The position numbers and the translations under genes are program-made. Positions 16,867 through 25,083 of a stretch of 32,995 bases of DNA are shown here, one piece after another. The stretch is from Rhodopirellula sp. (GTDB lineage: Bacteria; Planctomycetota; Planctomycetia; Pirellulales; Pirellulaceae). Each line of letters begins with the position of its first letter. Position 1 is the first letter of the stretch. The notes below the pieces were generated by a model that was given only the letters and a program-made list of their open reading frames with translations, searched no databases and was not told the origin of the DNA. The stretch spans positions 1-32,995 of the forward strand of contig JAHELS010000047.1 of assembly GCA_024644085.1 (NCBI GenBank), written 5' to 3'.

Positions 16867-16951
16867 GATCAGCGGACCGGATTGATCAACGGCGCGGCTC
16901 GATCAGCGGGCCGGCTCGATCAACGGCGCGGCTCGATCGAGGGTGCGGGTT
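16867..16951. repeat. 17-bp tandem repeat, five units
   Basis: Five successive 17-base units each start with GATC: 16867-16883, 16884-16900, 16901-16917, 16918-16934 and 16935-16951. The core is GATCARCGGNNCGGCTC; units 2 and 4 are identical (GATCAACGGCGCGGCTC), unit 3 differs slightly, and units 1 and 5 are degenerate. The array lies between the converging 16267 gene and cmk. It has no open frame of its own that I would call. It may be a protein-binding array, a terminator substitute or a neutral minisatellite. Confidence 0.85.
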
Positions 16952-16983
16952 TTCGCCATCTGAGATGTCGATATCCGGAACGC

Positions 16984-17655
16984 TCAGCAATCTTTGACTT
17001 TTTGCGCTTCGATCGCCTGCTCGACGATCTCCAGGGCCCGCTCGAGCACTTCATCCGAGGACATTCCATCGCTTTCGATTACGACTGCGTCGTCGGCTGG
17101 ACGAAGTGCCCCAAGAGGGCGTCCCCGGTCCTCCGCATCGCGTTGGTTCTGTTTCTCGAGCACTTCGTCGAGTGAAAGGTGCCGGCCCATTTGTGCAAGC
17201 TGTTGCTGGCGACGACGTGCCCTTTCCTTCGGCGATGCCGTCAGGAAAATCTTGCACTCGGCATCCGGAAAAACCTCCGCGCCCTGGTCACGTCCCTCGG
17301 TGACAATATCACGCCCTTCAGCAATTTGACGCTGTTGGAGCGACAATTGTCGACGCACGGCCGGCAGATCCGCGAGATAATGAATGGCATTGGTGACGGC
17401 GGTCGTCCGAATCTCGTCGGTCACATCTTCGCCATTCAGGTAGATCCGGTAATCTTCCCAGCGCAACGTGGTGCCCCGCGCATATTCCACCAACGCCTCA
17501 GTATCATCCAGATCAATCTGCTCGCGCAGCGCACCGAGAGTAACAGCGCGGTACATCGCTCCGGTGTCGAGAAATTCGAATCGGAGCCGGTCGGCGACCT
17601 GTCTCGCAATACTGCTTTTCCCGGCGCCGGCCGGACCGTCGATGGTGACTATCAC
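16984..17655 (-). CDS. cmk: Cytidylate kinase (Cmk)
   Basis: Phosphorylates CMP and dCMP with ATP in the cytoplasm. The P-loop is GPAGAGKSS (7-15). LDTGAMYRAVTL (30-41), EGRDIVTEGRDQGAEVFPDA and the LTASPKERARRR lid region are diagnostic. 223 residues matches the family (220-230). The ATG overlaps the stop of the transglutaminase gene by four bases (ATGA), making it the last gene of the MoxR/DUF58/transglutaminase operon. The commonly seen partner rpsA is not beside it here. Translational coupling to the upstream gene is likely. Confidence 0.95.
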   Translation of the reverse strand: MIVTIDGPAGAGKSSIARQVADRLRFEFLDTGAMYRAVTLGALREQIDLDDTEALVEYARGTTLRWEDYRIYLNGEDVTDEIRTTAVTNAIHYLADLPAVRRQLSLQQRQIAEGRDIVTEGRDQGAEVFPDAECKIFLTASPKERARRRQQQLAQMGRHLSLDEVLEKQNQRDAEDRGRPLGALRPADDAVVIESDGMSSDEVLERALEIVEQAIEAQKVKDC

Positions 17656-20207
17656 GATGTCCGGTCCTTCCCGTTGCTGTTGACCATCATTAAATCCACA
17701 CTATGTGTCAGTTCGGCAAGTGCCAAATCGACCTCCGAACTCCTTTGTCGAGCATGCTCAACCGGGCTATTCATTTCAAGGCGCGACCGCCCGCTGGCCG
17801 CTTTGCCGAATCGTAACCGATAGAAAGCCGACGTCAAAACCGACAATGGCGCGGCGATTGATGGGATCATTGGGTGTTCGAGTTTCTCGGAGGCGTGCGT
17901 CGCCAATTCCGCGGGTGTCTGAGCCTGTTTCCGCTGGATCCCGGTGCGAGCCAGTTGGTCGAGCGTTTCGGCGTAAAATGGAATTTGCGGACGAGCCACA
18001 GCGTCGGCCGAGTGACGTCTGATTTGTCGTCGGATCCACGCGGGCGCACGGAAACGCAGCAACATGACGAACACCAAGGTCATCACGACCCCAAGAATTG
18101 CGGCGGGCCAGGAAAACGAATCGCGGGACGCGAGATAGCCGCCTCCCAATTCACCGGCCCGAACCCGACTGATCGCTAGGCTCAGGTAATCCACCAGTTT
18201 CTCGTACGAGCGGCTCATCGGGGCGATACCGCCCCCAAGCAGCGCGTTGTCCTGGCGACCCGCATCCATGTCGACCACGTAGTCGTCCCACATGTTCTGG
18301 GCCATGTCGAACATTTGAGTCACTGTGCCGCCCGAATCGGTAAGACGCGCGCCGATCGGTGTCGGATCCAATCGCAACCAATACTGACGCGACTCGGGTT
18401 GCCCGTAAACGCGTTGCGCCTCGCCCAACTCTTCACGGTCGATCAAGGCTTCGACCCACGCGTGTGCGTGAAGCTGGCGTGCGACATAGTGTTCGCCGAG
18501 TTCGTTGTATTCGTCCGTGTGATAACCGGCGACGATTCTTGCCGGGATGTTCTGGCTGCGGAGCATCATCGCCAACGCGGAAGCGTAGTATTGGCAGTGC
18601 CCGCGCTTGTCGACCGACAAAAACTGTTCGATTGGGTCGAGCCCGGGAACTGATTCTGCGTCCAACCGTAATGTGTAACTGTATTCGCCTCCGCCGGCGA
18701 GGAACTGTTCCATCGCCTTTGCGATCTTATAGTCGCTTCGTCGCGCTGAGTTGCTATCGAGCACGAACAGTTCACCGAGACGTGCCGCAGACGGAATCTC
18801 ATCGATATCGTATGCCAACAGCGCATCAAGATAGTCGCTTCGCGGATAGCCACGAGGGTCGCGCTCCGAGTTGAATCGTGATCCGCCTGCGCGGTTGTCT
18901 GCCGACGGAGACATTGCTGATTCGCCTTCTGCCCAACGCGCGGTCAATTCCGATTGCACGCCGTTTCGAAACGCGTGCGTTCCGAACGCATAATCGATTC
19001 GTGGAAAGATCCAATCTTCATCTGAGCTTCGTGCGATCGTCCAACGATCAACGAAGTGACGGATCTCAGGATCATTCTTGATGCGGTGATAAGGCGCGAC
19101 AGCGAATAGAGAGCCGCTTCGCATGGATTCGCATATCATCGCGACATTCACGTGATCGTAGAAGTTTTGATCGGTACTTCGTGATGGGATGAATTGCTTG
19201 GGAACCTTTTGCGATCCGGAGATTGCGCCCGGCGGGATGGAAGTCCAGACCGCGGTATTTCGGTCACCAACGGTTTGTTTCCTGTAGATTTCCAGCACAC
19301 GTCCGCGCAAATACACGCCGCCGAGAATCTGATACTGCTGGCCGGTCGAATCGTCGGTTGGGTACACCCGCAGTGCCGGTTGCGTGTTTTGCAGCATTTC
19401 CCCGATCTGCTCGAGTCGGAGTTCGTCGGAGAACCCAACCAATGCGTTGCCCCGGTTCCGCACCCGCGCCGCGTCCGTCGTCCTGGGCAACGCGTAAAAG
19501 AAAATCGCCCCCACCAGAACTACCGAGGGCGCCAGCGAAAAGAAGGCGATACGAGGCAATGAGAGCGCCGTGGATGTCAACGACTTGACGGACTCGGGCG
19601 CGGACACCGAGATCGACGAGGCCGCACGGGGCCGTCGAAAAAAATGAACTGATTCGTCGTCGTCTTCCAACTCGTCGAATACCTCGAGGCCTTCGGATGC
19701 CGACAACGCGGCCAAGAGCGTTGCTGCCCAGGCACCGATCACGCCAATTGGCACCAGCAACAACCCGTAGTTAATCGCGTTATTGAAGACGGCCGCAACA
19801 ACCAATTCGAGAAGACAGAACACTCCCAGTTGCTCGAAGATTCGGCGTGATTTTCGTTGCAGCATTAGAATCGCCTGTACGAAGACGAGCAGCTGCGCAA
19901 CGGCGACCATCTGGTGGTTCCCGGGTGCGTCCAGGTTTGCGAAATCACTGACGCAGTACAGAGCCGCCAGCGCCATTGCCGCGTAGGCTGCAATGGGAGG
20001 CAGCGCAAACAACTTCAGCCAATCGACGAACACGTAACCGAAGACGGCGAAGAAAACGGCAATCACCGGAATCGTCTCCGTCTCGCTTCCCGCCGATAAC
20101 ACGAGTCCCCCGAGACAGGACAAAGTTGCGAAGTACAACTTCAGACGGCCTACGATCCTGGCTGAATTACGGGTTGCCAAAGTTTCGGTGCGATCGCCCA
20201 ATGGCAT
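17652..20207 (-). CDS. TgpA-type membrane transglutaminase-like protein
   Basis: 851 residues from ATG 20207. An N-terminal block of several hydrophobic helices (DUF3488-like) is followed by a periplasmic transglutaminase core: GHCQYYASALAMMLR with the catalytic Cys at about 538, then HAHAWVEALI (His) and WLRLDPTP (Asp). A further helix lies near the C-terminus (AAILGVVMTLVFVMLLRF), followed by a cytoplasmic tail. The start one base after the DUF58 stop has GGAGG nine bases upstream; a longer frame begins at 20255. In this superfamily the core may act as a protease or amidase on envelope substrates. Its place in a MoxR-DUF58 operon is the classic context. Confidence 0.9.
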   Translation of the reverse strand: MPLGDRTETLATRNSARIVGRLKLYFATLSCLGGLVLSAGSETETIPVIAVFFAVFGYVFVDWLKLFALPPIAAYAAMALAALYCVSDFANLDAPGNHQMVAVAQLLVFVQAILMLQRKSRRIFEQLGVFCLLELVVAAVFNNAINYGLLLVPIGVIGAWAATLLAALSASEGLEVFDELEDDDESVHFFRRPRAASSISVSAPESVKSLTSTALSLPRIAFFSLAPSVVLVGAIFFYALPRTTDAARVRNRGNALVGFSDELRLEQIGEMLQNTQPALRVYPTDDSTGQQYQILGGVYLRGRVLEIYRKQTVGDRNTAVWTSIPPGAISGSQKVPKQFIPSRSTDQNFYDHVNVAMICESMRSGSLFAVAPYHRIKNDPEIRHFVDRWTIARSSDEDWIFPRIDYAFGTHAFRNGVQSELTARWAEGESAMSPSADNRAGGSRFNSERDPRGYPRSDYLDALLAYDIDEIPSAARLGELFVLDSNSARRSDYKIAKAMEQFLAGGGEYSYTLRLDAESVPGLDPIEQFLSVDKRGHCQYYASALAMMLRSQNIPARIVAGYHTDEYNELGEHYVARQLHAHAWVEALIDREELGEAQRVYGQPESRQYWLRLDPTPIGARLTDSGGTVTQMFDMAQNMWDDYVVDMDAGRQDNALLGGGIAPMSRSYEKLVDYLSLAISRVRAGELGGGYLASRDSFSWPAAILGVVMTLVFVMLLRFRAPAWIRRQIRRHSADAVARPQIPFYAETLDQLARTGIQRKQAQTPAELATHASEKLEHPMIPSIAAPLSVLTSAFYRLRFGKAASGRSRLEMNSPVEHARQRSSEVDLALAELTHSVDLMMVNSNGKDRTS

Positions 20208-20208
20208 G

Positions 20209-21450
20209 CTACGGCGCCTCCGACATGTCGGGTGCGGCAACTTTTTCCAGATCATCGCGGGCCGTTTTCGCGCTCCTTACCGAATCCCGAACGATCCATT
20301 GATCGATTTCCCGCGACACGTCGATCCAACGAAAGGATCCGCGACGGGCCCACGGCGATATCGTCTCGACGATCGAAGGATCCGTTGTCAACACTTGTTG
20401 ATAGGATCGTGGACTGACAACGACCAGGTCCTGGGCGCGACCGACGACATCGATCGCGTGACGGGCTGCCTCATCCACGGATGGTTGTGGCGTCGCCGTC
20501 GTATCGGTCAACAATTCCAGCATCCTCCGTTTGCCCGCAACCGATCCGCCGCCGATCACCGCGGCTGCAGTCGTGCTGGCGACGGCAAGGACAATGCGAT
20601 TGGAAGGGGATCCGACGAGATGGACGAGAAACGTCGCCGCCAGGCTGATCGCTGCTTCCAAATCAGCTGGTTTCTCTGATTCGAATGCGTCGACCAGAAC
20701 ACACGTATCGAACCGTCGCTGTTGCTCGAACTGACGCACGGCGAGTTCATTCAGCCGGGCCGTGGTCCGCCAGTGGATCCATTTCGGGCTGTCGCCGGTT
20801 TGCCATTCCCGCAATCCGAAAAAGTCTCCCTCGACCGCGCCGCTGCGTCGAGCCGTTGTCGCGACTCCCCCGCTTCGGCTGGACAGCCGTTGTTGCCACC
20901 GGCCACGCAGAGTCAACAACTCCGGAAACACGTGCAGTTCGGCGACTTCATCCGCCGCCTGGCGTGAACTAAAAAGAGAAAACGGAAAAGTGGTCATCAA
21001 ACCGATTGGGCCGAATCGGTACCGTCCGCGACGCGCGACGAGGCAGTCGTAATGAGGAACGACCGTCTGCTGTGGCGAGATCGCGCCGACACCGCAAACT
21101 GCTAACGCTTTGTCGATGCCGTCAAGTGACTCGATTCGGTCCTCGATCCGCATCATCCAAACCGGTAATATTCGACTATGGTTGCGCAATCGATACCGCA
21201 CGCGGAACGGCTTTCCTGCAAATGCCTCGGTTGGCAATCGCCGTTGTACGCGGACCGCTTCGACGCTCCGGCGTGACCAACGCCATTGCATGATCAGCGC
21301 CCCGACCAGAAGCCCCGCGAGCACGAGCAATAGATTGAAGCCGCGAAGCGCTCCGCCGAGCATGGCGAATCCGCCTACAAACAAAAAATGGAATCCCAGC
21401 CGGGTCAAACGGTGCTTACGCCGTGGTTCCCCATATCGTGAACCAGTCAT
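20209..21450 (-). CDS. DUF58 domain protein, MoxR partner
   Basis: 413 residues from ATG 21450, which has GGAGG five bases upstream. The open frame runs back to 21633 inside moxR, but that part reads as a shadow. Two adjacent hydrophobic helices (about 15-55) anchor the protein. The DUF58 signature GDFFGLREWQTGDSPKWIHW, then TARLNELAVRQFEQQ, is clear, followed by a von Willebrand A-like fold beginning DTCVLVDAF. Such proteins are thought to be folded or activated by the neighbouring MoxR ATPase and to work at the membrane. The target is unknown. Confidence 0.92.
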   Translation of the reverse strand: MTGSRYGEPRRKHRLTRLGFHFLFVGGFAMLGGALRGFNLLLVLAGLLVGALIMQWRWSRRSVEAVRVQRRLPTEAFAGKPFRVRYRLRNHSRILPVWMMRIEDRIESLDGIDKALAVCGVGAISPQQTVVPHYDCLVARRGRYRFGPIGLMTTFPFSLFSSRQAADEVAELHVFPELLTLRGRWQQRLSSRSGGVATTARRSGAVEGDFFGLREWQTGDSPKWIHWRTTARLNELAVRQFEQQRRFDTCVLVDAFESEKPADLEAAISLAATFLVHLVGSPSNRIVLAVASTTAAAVIGGGSVAGKRRMLELLTDTTATPQPSVDEAARHAIDVVGRAQDLVVVSPRSYQQVLTTDPSIVETISPWARRGSFRWIDVSREIDQWIVRDSVRSAKTARDDLEKVAAPDMSEAP

Positions 21451-21499
21451 AGCAGCCTCCGAGTCGACGTGATCAGGCCGTTCAAAAGGACTCGCTTCA

Positions 21500-22441
21500 T
21501 CAAACAGGAACAGGAACTTGCTGTAACAGGTCGGCGACCTGAGTCTCGACCGCTTCGCGACTGGCGCCCTGGAAGATTCCTTCGGGGAGGACTCGGTGCG
21601 AGAGTGATGCAACGGCCAATGCCTTGACGTCATCCGGAGTGACGAAATCGCGTGACTCCGTTACCGCGCGAGCCTGACAGCCGCGATAGAAACTCAGCGC
21701 CCCCCGCGTGCTGACACCCACCTGAAATCCATCGTGTTGGCGTGTTGAATCAACAATATCCAGCAGGTAGTCGACCAAAGTTTCGTCAAATGCGACGTCC
21801 CGAACAACTTCCTGCGCCGCACGAATCGCCTCGACCGAAACCACAGGCGTTAACTCGTCGACCGGTTCACCCGCGCGGTGAGTCAACATGACCTGTTGTT
21901 CGATATTCCGATCCGGGTATCCAATGGATGTCCTCAGCAGGAATCGATCAAGTTGGCTTTCCGGCAACGAATACGTGCCTTCAAACTCGAATGGATTCTG
22001 CGTCGCGACAACAATAAATGGTTTTGGCAATCGATGTGTCGTCCCATCCACCGAAACGCAACCTTCGCTCATCGCTTCGAGCAACGCAGACTGGGTACGG
22101 GGTGGCGCGCGGTTGATTTCGTCCGCCAGCACAACGTTGGCGAAAATCGGACCGGGACTGAATTCGAACTCTCGCGTGTCGCTACGATAGATCACGCTGC
22201 CGGTGATATCACTTGGCAACAGGTCAGGGGTGAATTGCAATCGGGCAAACGAACCGTCGATGCTCTGGGCAAGTGCCTTTGCTGCTAAAGTCTTGCCTAC
22301 ACCCGGAACGTCCTCGAGAAGAACGTGCTCGCCGGCTAACAACGAGATCACCAGCATCTGAACGACGTCGGGCTTTCCCAGCACCACGCGCTCGATGTTC
22401 TCTCGCAGCTGACGCGACGTTTCAAACGCTTCCTGCGACAT
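21500..22441 (-). CDS. MoxR-family AAA+ ATPase
   Basis: 313 residues. Walker A EDVPGVGKT (43-51), Walker B VVLADEINR with D107/E108, sensor 1 ATQNPFEFEGTYSLPESQLD, and the C-terminal lid are all present. MoxR ATPases act as chaperones for VWA/DUF58 proteins, often linked to envelope stress or metal insertion. This is the first gene of a four-gene minus-strand unit with DUF58, transglutaminase and cmk. A 453-bp gap upstream should hold the promoter. Confidence 0.95.
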   Translation of the reverse strand: MSQEAFETSRQLRENIERVVLGKPDVVQMLVISLLAGEHVLLEDVPGVGKTLAAKALAQSIDGSFARLQFTPDLLPSDITGSVIYRSDTREFEFSPGPIFANVVLADEINRAPPRTQSALLEAMSEGCVSVDGTTHRLPKPFIVVATQNPFEFEGTYSLPESQLDRFLLRTSIGYPDRNIEQQVMLTHRAGEPVDELTPVVSVEAIRAAQEVVRDVAFDETLVDYLLDIVDSTRQHDGFQVGVSTRGALSFYRGCQARAVTESRDFVTPDDVKALAVASLSHRVLPEGIFQGASREAVETQVADLLQQVPVPV

Positions 22442-22894
22442 GGAGGGTCGATTCCCGACAAAGAGTAAAATGAAAAGGGTGTCGAATAACCGGGGTCATC
22501 ACGAAGCGTCCGCTGAACCAGAGGACGACGCGTCGATACGATCGATTTTCCTCATCCTATCCGGATCAAGATCGCTCTTCTATCCGATGGGAGCGGCCCG
22601 GCGGTAACGATCGATTCCTCGTCCGCTGGCAGACGCACTTGCACCGGAAACCTGCGAGAAATTGTACCAACACCGAAACCGGCCCGCGCGCCGCATCAAT
22701 CCAGGCTCATTATACGGGCGAATCGACTGGATGGACCTCCGGGATCGATCGGTGTCCGCCGCGGCGGTCGATGCGATGCTTTCGACATTAATCCCATAGT
22801 CGTGCGAGTTGCCGAAAAAAACCAGCGTGCGAATTCGTCTCACATCCCTGGCCGAGCAAGTGTATCGTCCGGGTATGTCAATCTTTGTAAAAGG
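22442..22894. other. Intergenic region upstream of moxR and the DUF547 gene
   Basis: 453 bases between divergent genes. The DUF547 reading frame stays open back to a GTG at 22802, but that part does not look coding because a signal peptide starts at 22895. No tRNA, strong hairpin or clear promoter found; a TTATAC near 22712 lacks a matching -35 box. Confidence 0.45.
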
Positions 22895-23728
22895 ATGTCG
22901 GTCGTGCTAAGGATTGCTGTCGTTTCGCTGATCTTCATTGCGGCTTTGAATGTCGTGGACCGCACGTCGGCGGTTGCCGCAACCATTGTCTACGTCGGCC
23001 AACAACAATCGGCACTGGTCTCGATTGACGAAATCGATCATTCCCCTTGGGATGAGCTATTGAAAAAGTATGTCAATTCCGACGGCCGCGTTGATTACGC
23101 AGGTTGGAAAGCAAATGCAGCGGACGTCATCGAATTGGATGAGTATCTGAAGCACTTGTCATCGGCGAGCCACCGAGTCAATGCGACGCGCGACGCGCGG
23201 TTGGCGTTTTGGATCAACGCTTACAACGCGGTGACGATTCGCGGGATTCTCCGCGAGTACCCCACCACGAGTATTCGCAACCACACTGCAAGGTTGTTTG
23301 GTTACAACATCTGGAAACACCTGCAGCTTTACGTTGGTGGTGATCCGGTTTCACTCGAACACATCGAGCATGAGATTCTTCGCAAGATGAATGAACCTCG
23401 CATCCACTTTGCGATTGTTTGCGCATCCAACGGTTGCCCGAGGCTAATGAACGAAGCGTATCGGTCCGAGCGCATCGAAGACCAGCTTGAAACCAACACA
23501 AAGGATTTTTTCAGCCGTGCCCAGAATTTCCAGCACGACGTAGGCCGCAAGCGGTTCCTGTTATCCGCGATCATCGACTGGTTCGAGGACGATTTCGGGG
23601 CAGACCAGACGGCCCAGCTCAGGATGATCTCAAAATGGCTACCGACATCTGCTGCGAAGGTGGCAGCAGAAAACAATACGGTTTCCGTCTCGTACCTCGA
23701 CTACGATTGGCAACTGAACAAGCAGTAA
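22895..23728 (+). CDS. Secreted DUF547 domain protein
   Basis: 277 residues from ATG 22895, preceded closely by AAAAGG. The first 29 residues form a signal peptide (VVLRIAVVSLIFIAALNVV, then a cleavage near A-V-A-A). The body matches DUF547: VDYAGWKANAADV, then LAFWINAYNAVTIRGIL, then IHFAIVCASNGCPRLMNEAY, then FLLSAIIDWFEDDFG. DUF547 is related to the peptidase/transglutaminase-like folds, with conserved Cys, His and Asn, but its biochemical role is not established. The protein is probably periplasmic. Confidence 0.9.
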   Translation: MSVVLRIAVVSLIFIAALNVVDRTSAVAATIVYVGQQQSALVSIDEIDHSPWDELLKKYVNSDGRVDYAGWKANAADVIELDEYLKHLSSASHRVNATRDARLAFWINAYNAVTIRGILREYPTTSIRNHTARLFGYNIWKHLQLYVGGDPVSLEHIEHEILRKMNEPRIHFAIVCASNGCPRLMNEAYRSERIEDQLETNTKDFFSRAQNFQHDVGRKRFLLSAIIDWFEDDFGADQTAQLRMISKWLPTSAAKVAAENNTVSVSYLDYDWQLNKQ

Positions 23729-23780
23729 CGAGGTTTACGTCGCGGGAAGGGTTACAACGCCGTGAGGAGGGCTTTCACCT

Positions 23781-25049
23781 TCACTCGGCAATGCACCACA
23801 GTTTCCGGGCGGTCCGAATGTAAATGCGACCGTTGGATAAGGCCGGCGTGGCGTTGCATTGGTCATTCAACTTGTTCAGTGCGATCTGTTGAAACCCGCT
23901 GGGCGAGGGTTCAAAAACGATCGTCGCCCCCTTTTGGTCCGTCGCCATCGCCACCTTTCCGTCGTACACCAACGAGCCCCAATAGGTACCGCTCGCAGCG
24001 CGGTCCTCCCAAATTATCTCACCGGTTTCTGCGTCGAGACAGTCAATGACGGACGGGCCGGCACCCACGCGATAGACGTGAGAGTCGATCAACAGACCGG
24101 TACCGATCATCTGTGGATTGTTCGTATTGGTCCACAAGCGATTCTCGGTGATGTCGCCGGTACCCTTGATCCGGAATGCGAAGCCCGGCCCCCGAAAGCC
24201 GCCGATCATGACGCACAAATCGCCCACGATCATCGGCGAACTGTACGCCAGATCCCCACGCTCGCCGCGAAGTCCGTCGCAGTACCAGAGCAGGTCTCCC
24301 GTCTCGACATCCAGCCCACAAACACGTGTCGCAAGCGCACAGACGGCAATTGTTTTGTCATCACGGTCGATGACGACGGGAGTCGACCACGAACCCATGT
24401 AGTGGCCTGCGCTATTACGCTCGCCCGTCCCGTCGACCGGTTCTACGTGCCGCCAGATTTCATCACCACTATCGAGATTGAAAGCGGCAACAAAAACGCG
24501 CTTCCCAGGACCGGTGTGCAGAATCACACGGTTACCAACGATCACTGGGCTTGTCCCATAGCCCCACATGTGCCGGAATTCGCCGAGATCGATCGACCAC
24601 TTCAGGTCTCCCGCCGTGTTGTAGGCGTGCAAACCAGCCGATCCGTGCCAAACGACCACCGTCTCACCATCGCTCGCCGGAGTGCTGCCTCCGTAGGGAT
24701 TCGTCTTGTGCGTCGGCATCTTTTGTTCGAAATCGACACGTTGCATCCACAATTGCTCGCCGGTGTCAGCATGCAAGCAGAAAAGACTACGCTGGTGCCC
24801 GTCGTCGTCTTCGGCAGCGGCGAGATAGACCTTGTCGCCGACAACAATCGGACTGCCGTTGCCCGGCTTGGGCAAGTCGACCGCCCAGCGAACGTTCGTT
24901 GACTCGTCCCAGCGGGTTGGATAGTCCGCGGCCTCGGTCTTGCCATCGCCGGTGGGTCCTCGAAACCCGGGCCAATCTTCGGCCGTAACGATGATCGCGA
25001 CCAAGCAAAGCGTGAGCAGGCAAACGAATCGCACGATCGAAGTCTCCAA
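23781..25049 (-). CDS. Secreted PQQ-like beta-propeller protein (second copy)
   Basis: 422 residues. A signal peptide (VRFVCLLTLCLVAIIVTAED) precedes the entry motif W-P-G-F-R-G-P. Blade repeats are of the form 'L.ADTGEQLWMQRV', 'FNLDSGDEIWRHV', 'LDVETGDLLWYCDGL' and 'LDAETGEIIWEDRA'. The gene is the third of a possible operon, 34 bp after the M13 peptidase stop. It is a distant paralogue of the 5700-6935 protein. Expected location is the periplasm; ligand and activity are unknown. PQQ binding residues were not identified. Confidence 0.88.
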   Translation of the reverse strand: METSIVRFVCLLTLCLVAIIVTAEDWPGFRGPTGDGKTEAADYPTRWDESTNVRWAVDLPKPGNGSPIVVGDKVYLAAAEDDDGHQRSLFCLHADTGEQLWMQRVDFEQKMPTHKTNPYGGSTPASDGETVVVWHGSAGLHAYNTAGDLKWSIDLGEFRHMWGYGTSPVIVGNRVILHTGPGKRVFVAAFNLDSGDEIWRHVEPVDGTGERNSAGHYMGSWSTPVVIDRDDKTIAVCALATRVCGLDVETGDLLWYCDGLRGERGDLAYSSPMIVGDLCVMIGGFRGPGFAFRIKGTGDITENRLWTNTNNPQMIGTGLLIDSHVYRVGAGPSVIDCLDAETGEIIWEDRAASGTYWGSLVYDGKVAMATDQKGATIVFEPSPSGFQQIALNKLNDQCNATPALSNGRIYIRTARKLWCIAE

Positions 25050-25083
25050 TCAAGAGGCGTCATTTCGAACCGATCGCGGCGTC

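Noticed and set aside
21451..21633. N-terminal extension of the DUF58 protein overlapping moxR
   Set aside because: The extra 61 residues lack family similarity, overlap the moxR end, and ATG 21450 has a good Shine-Dalgarno.
23859..24902. 347-codon plus-strand frame inside the second PQQ gene
   Set aside because: Antisense to a well-supported propeller protein; no motifs of its own.
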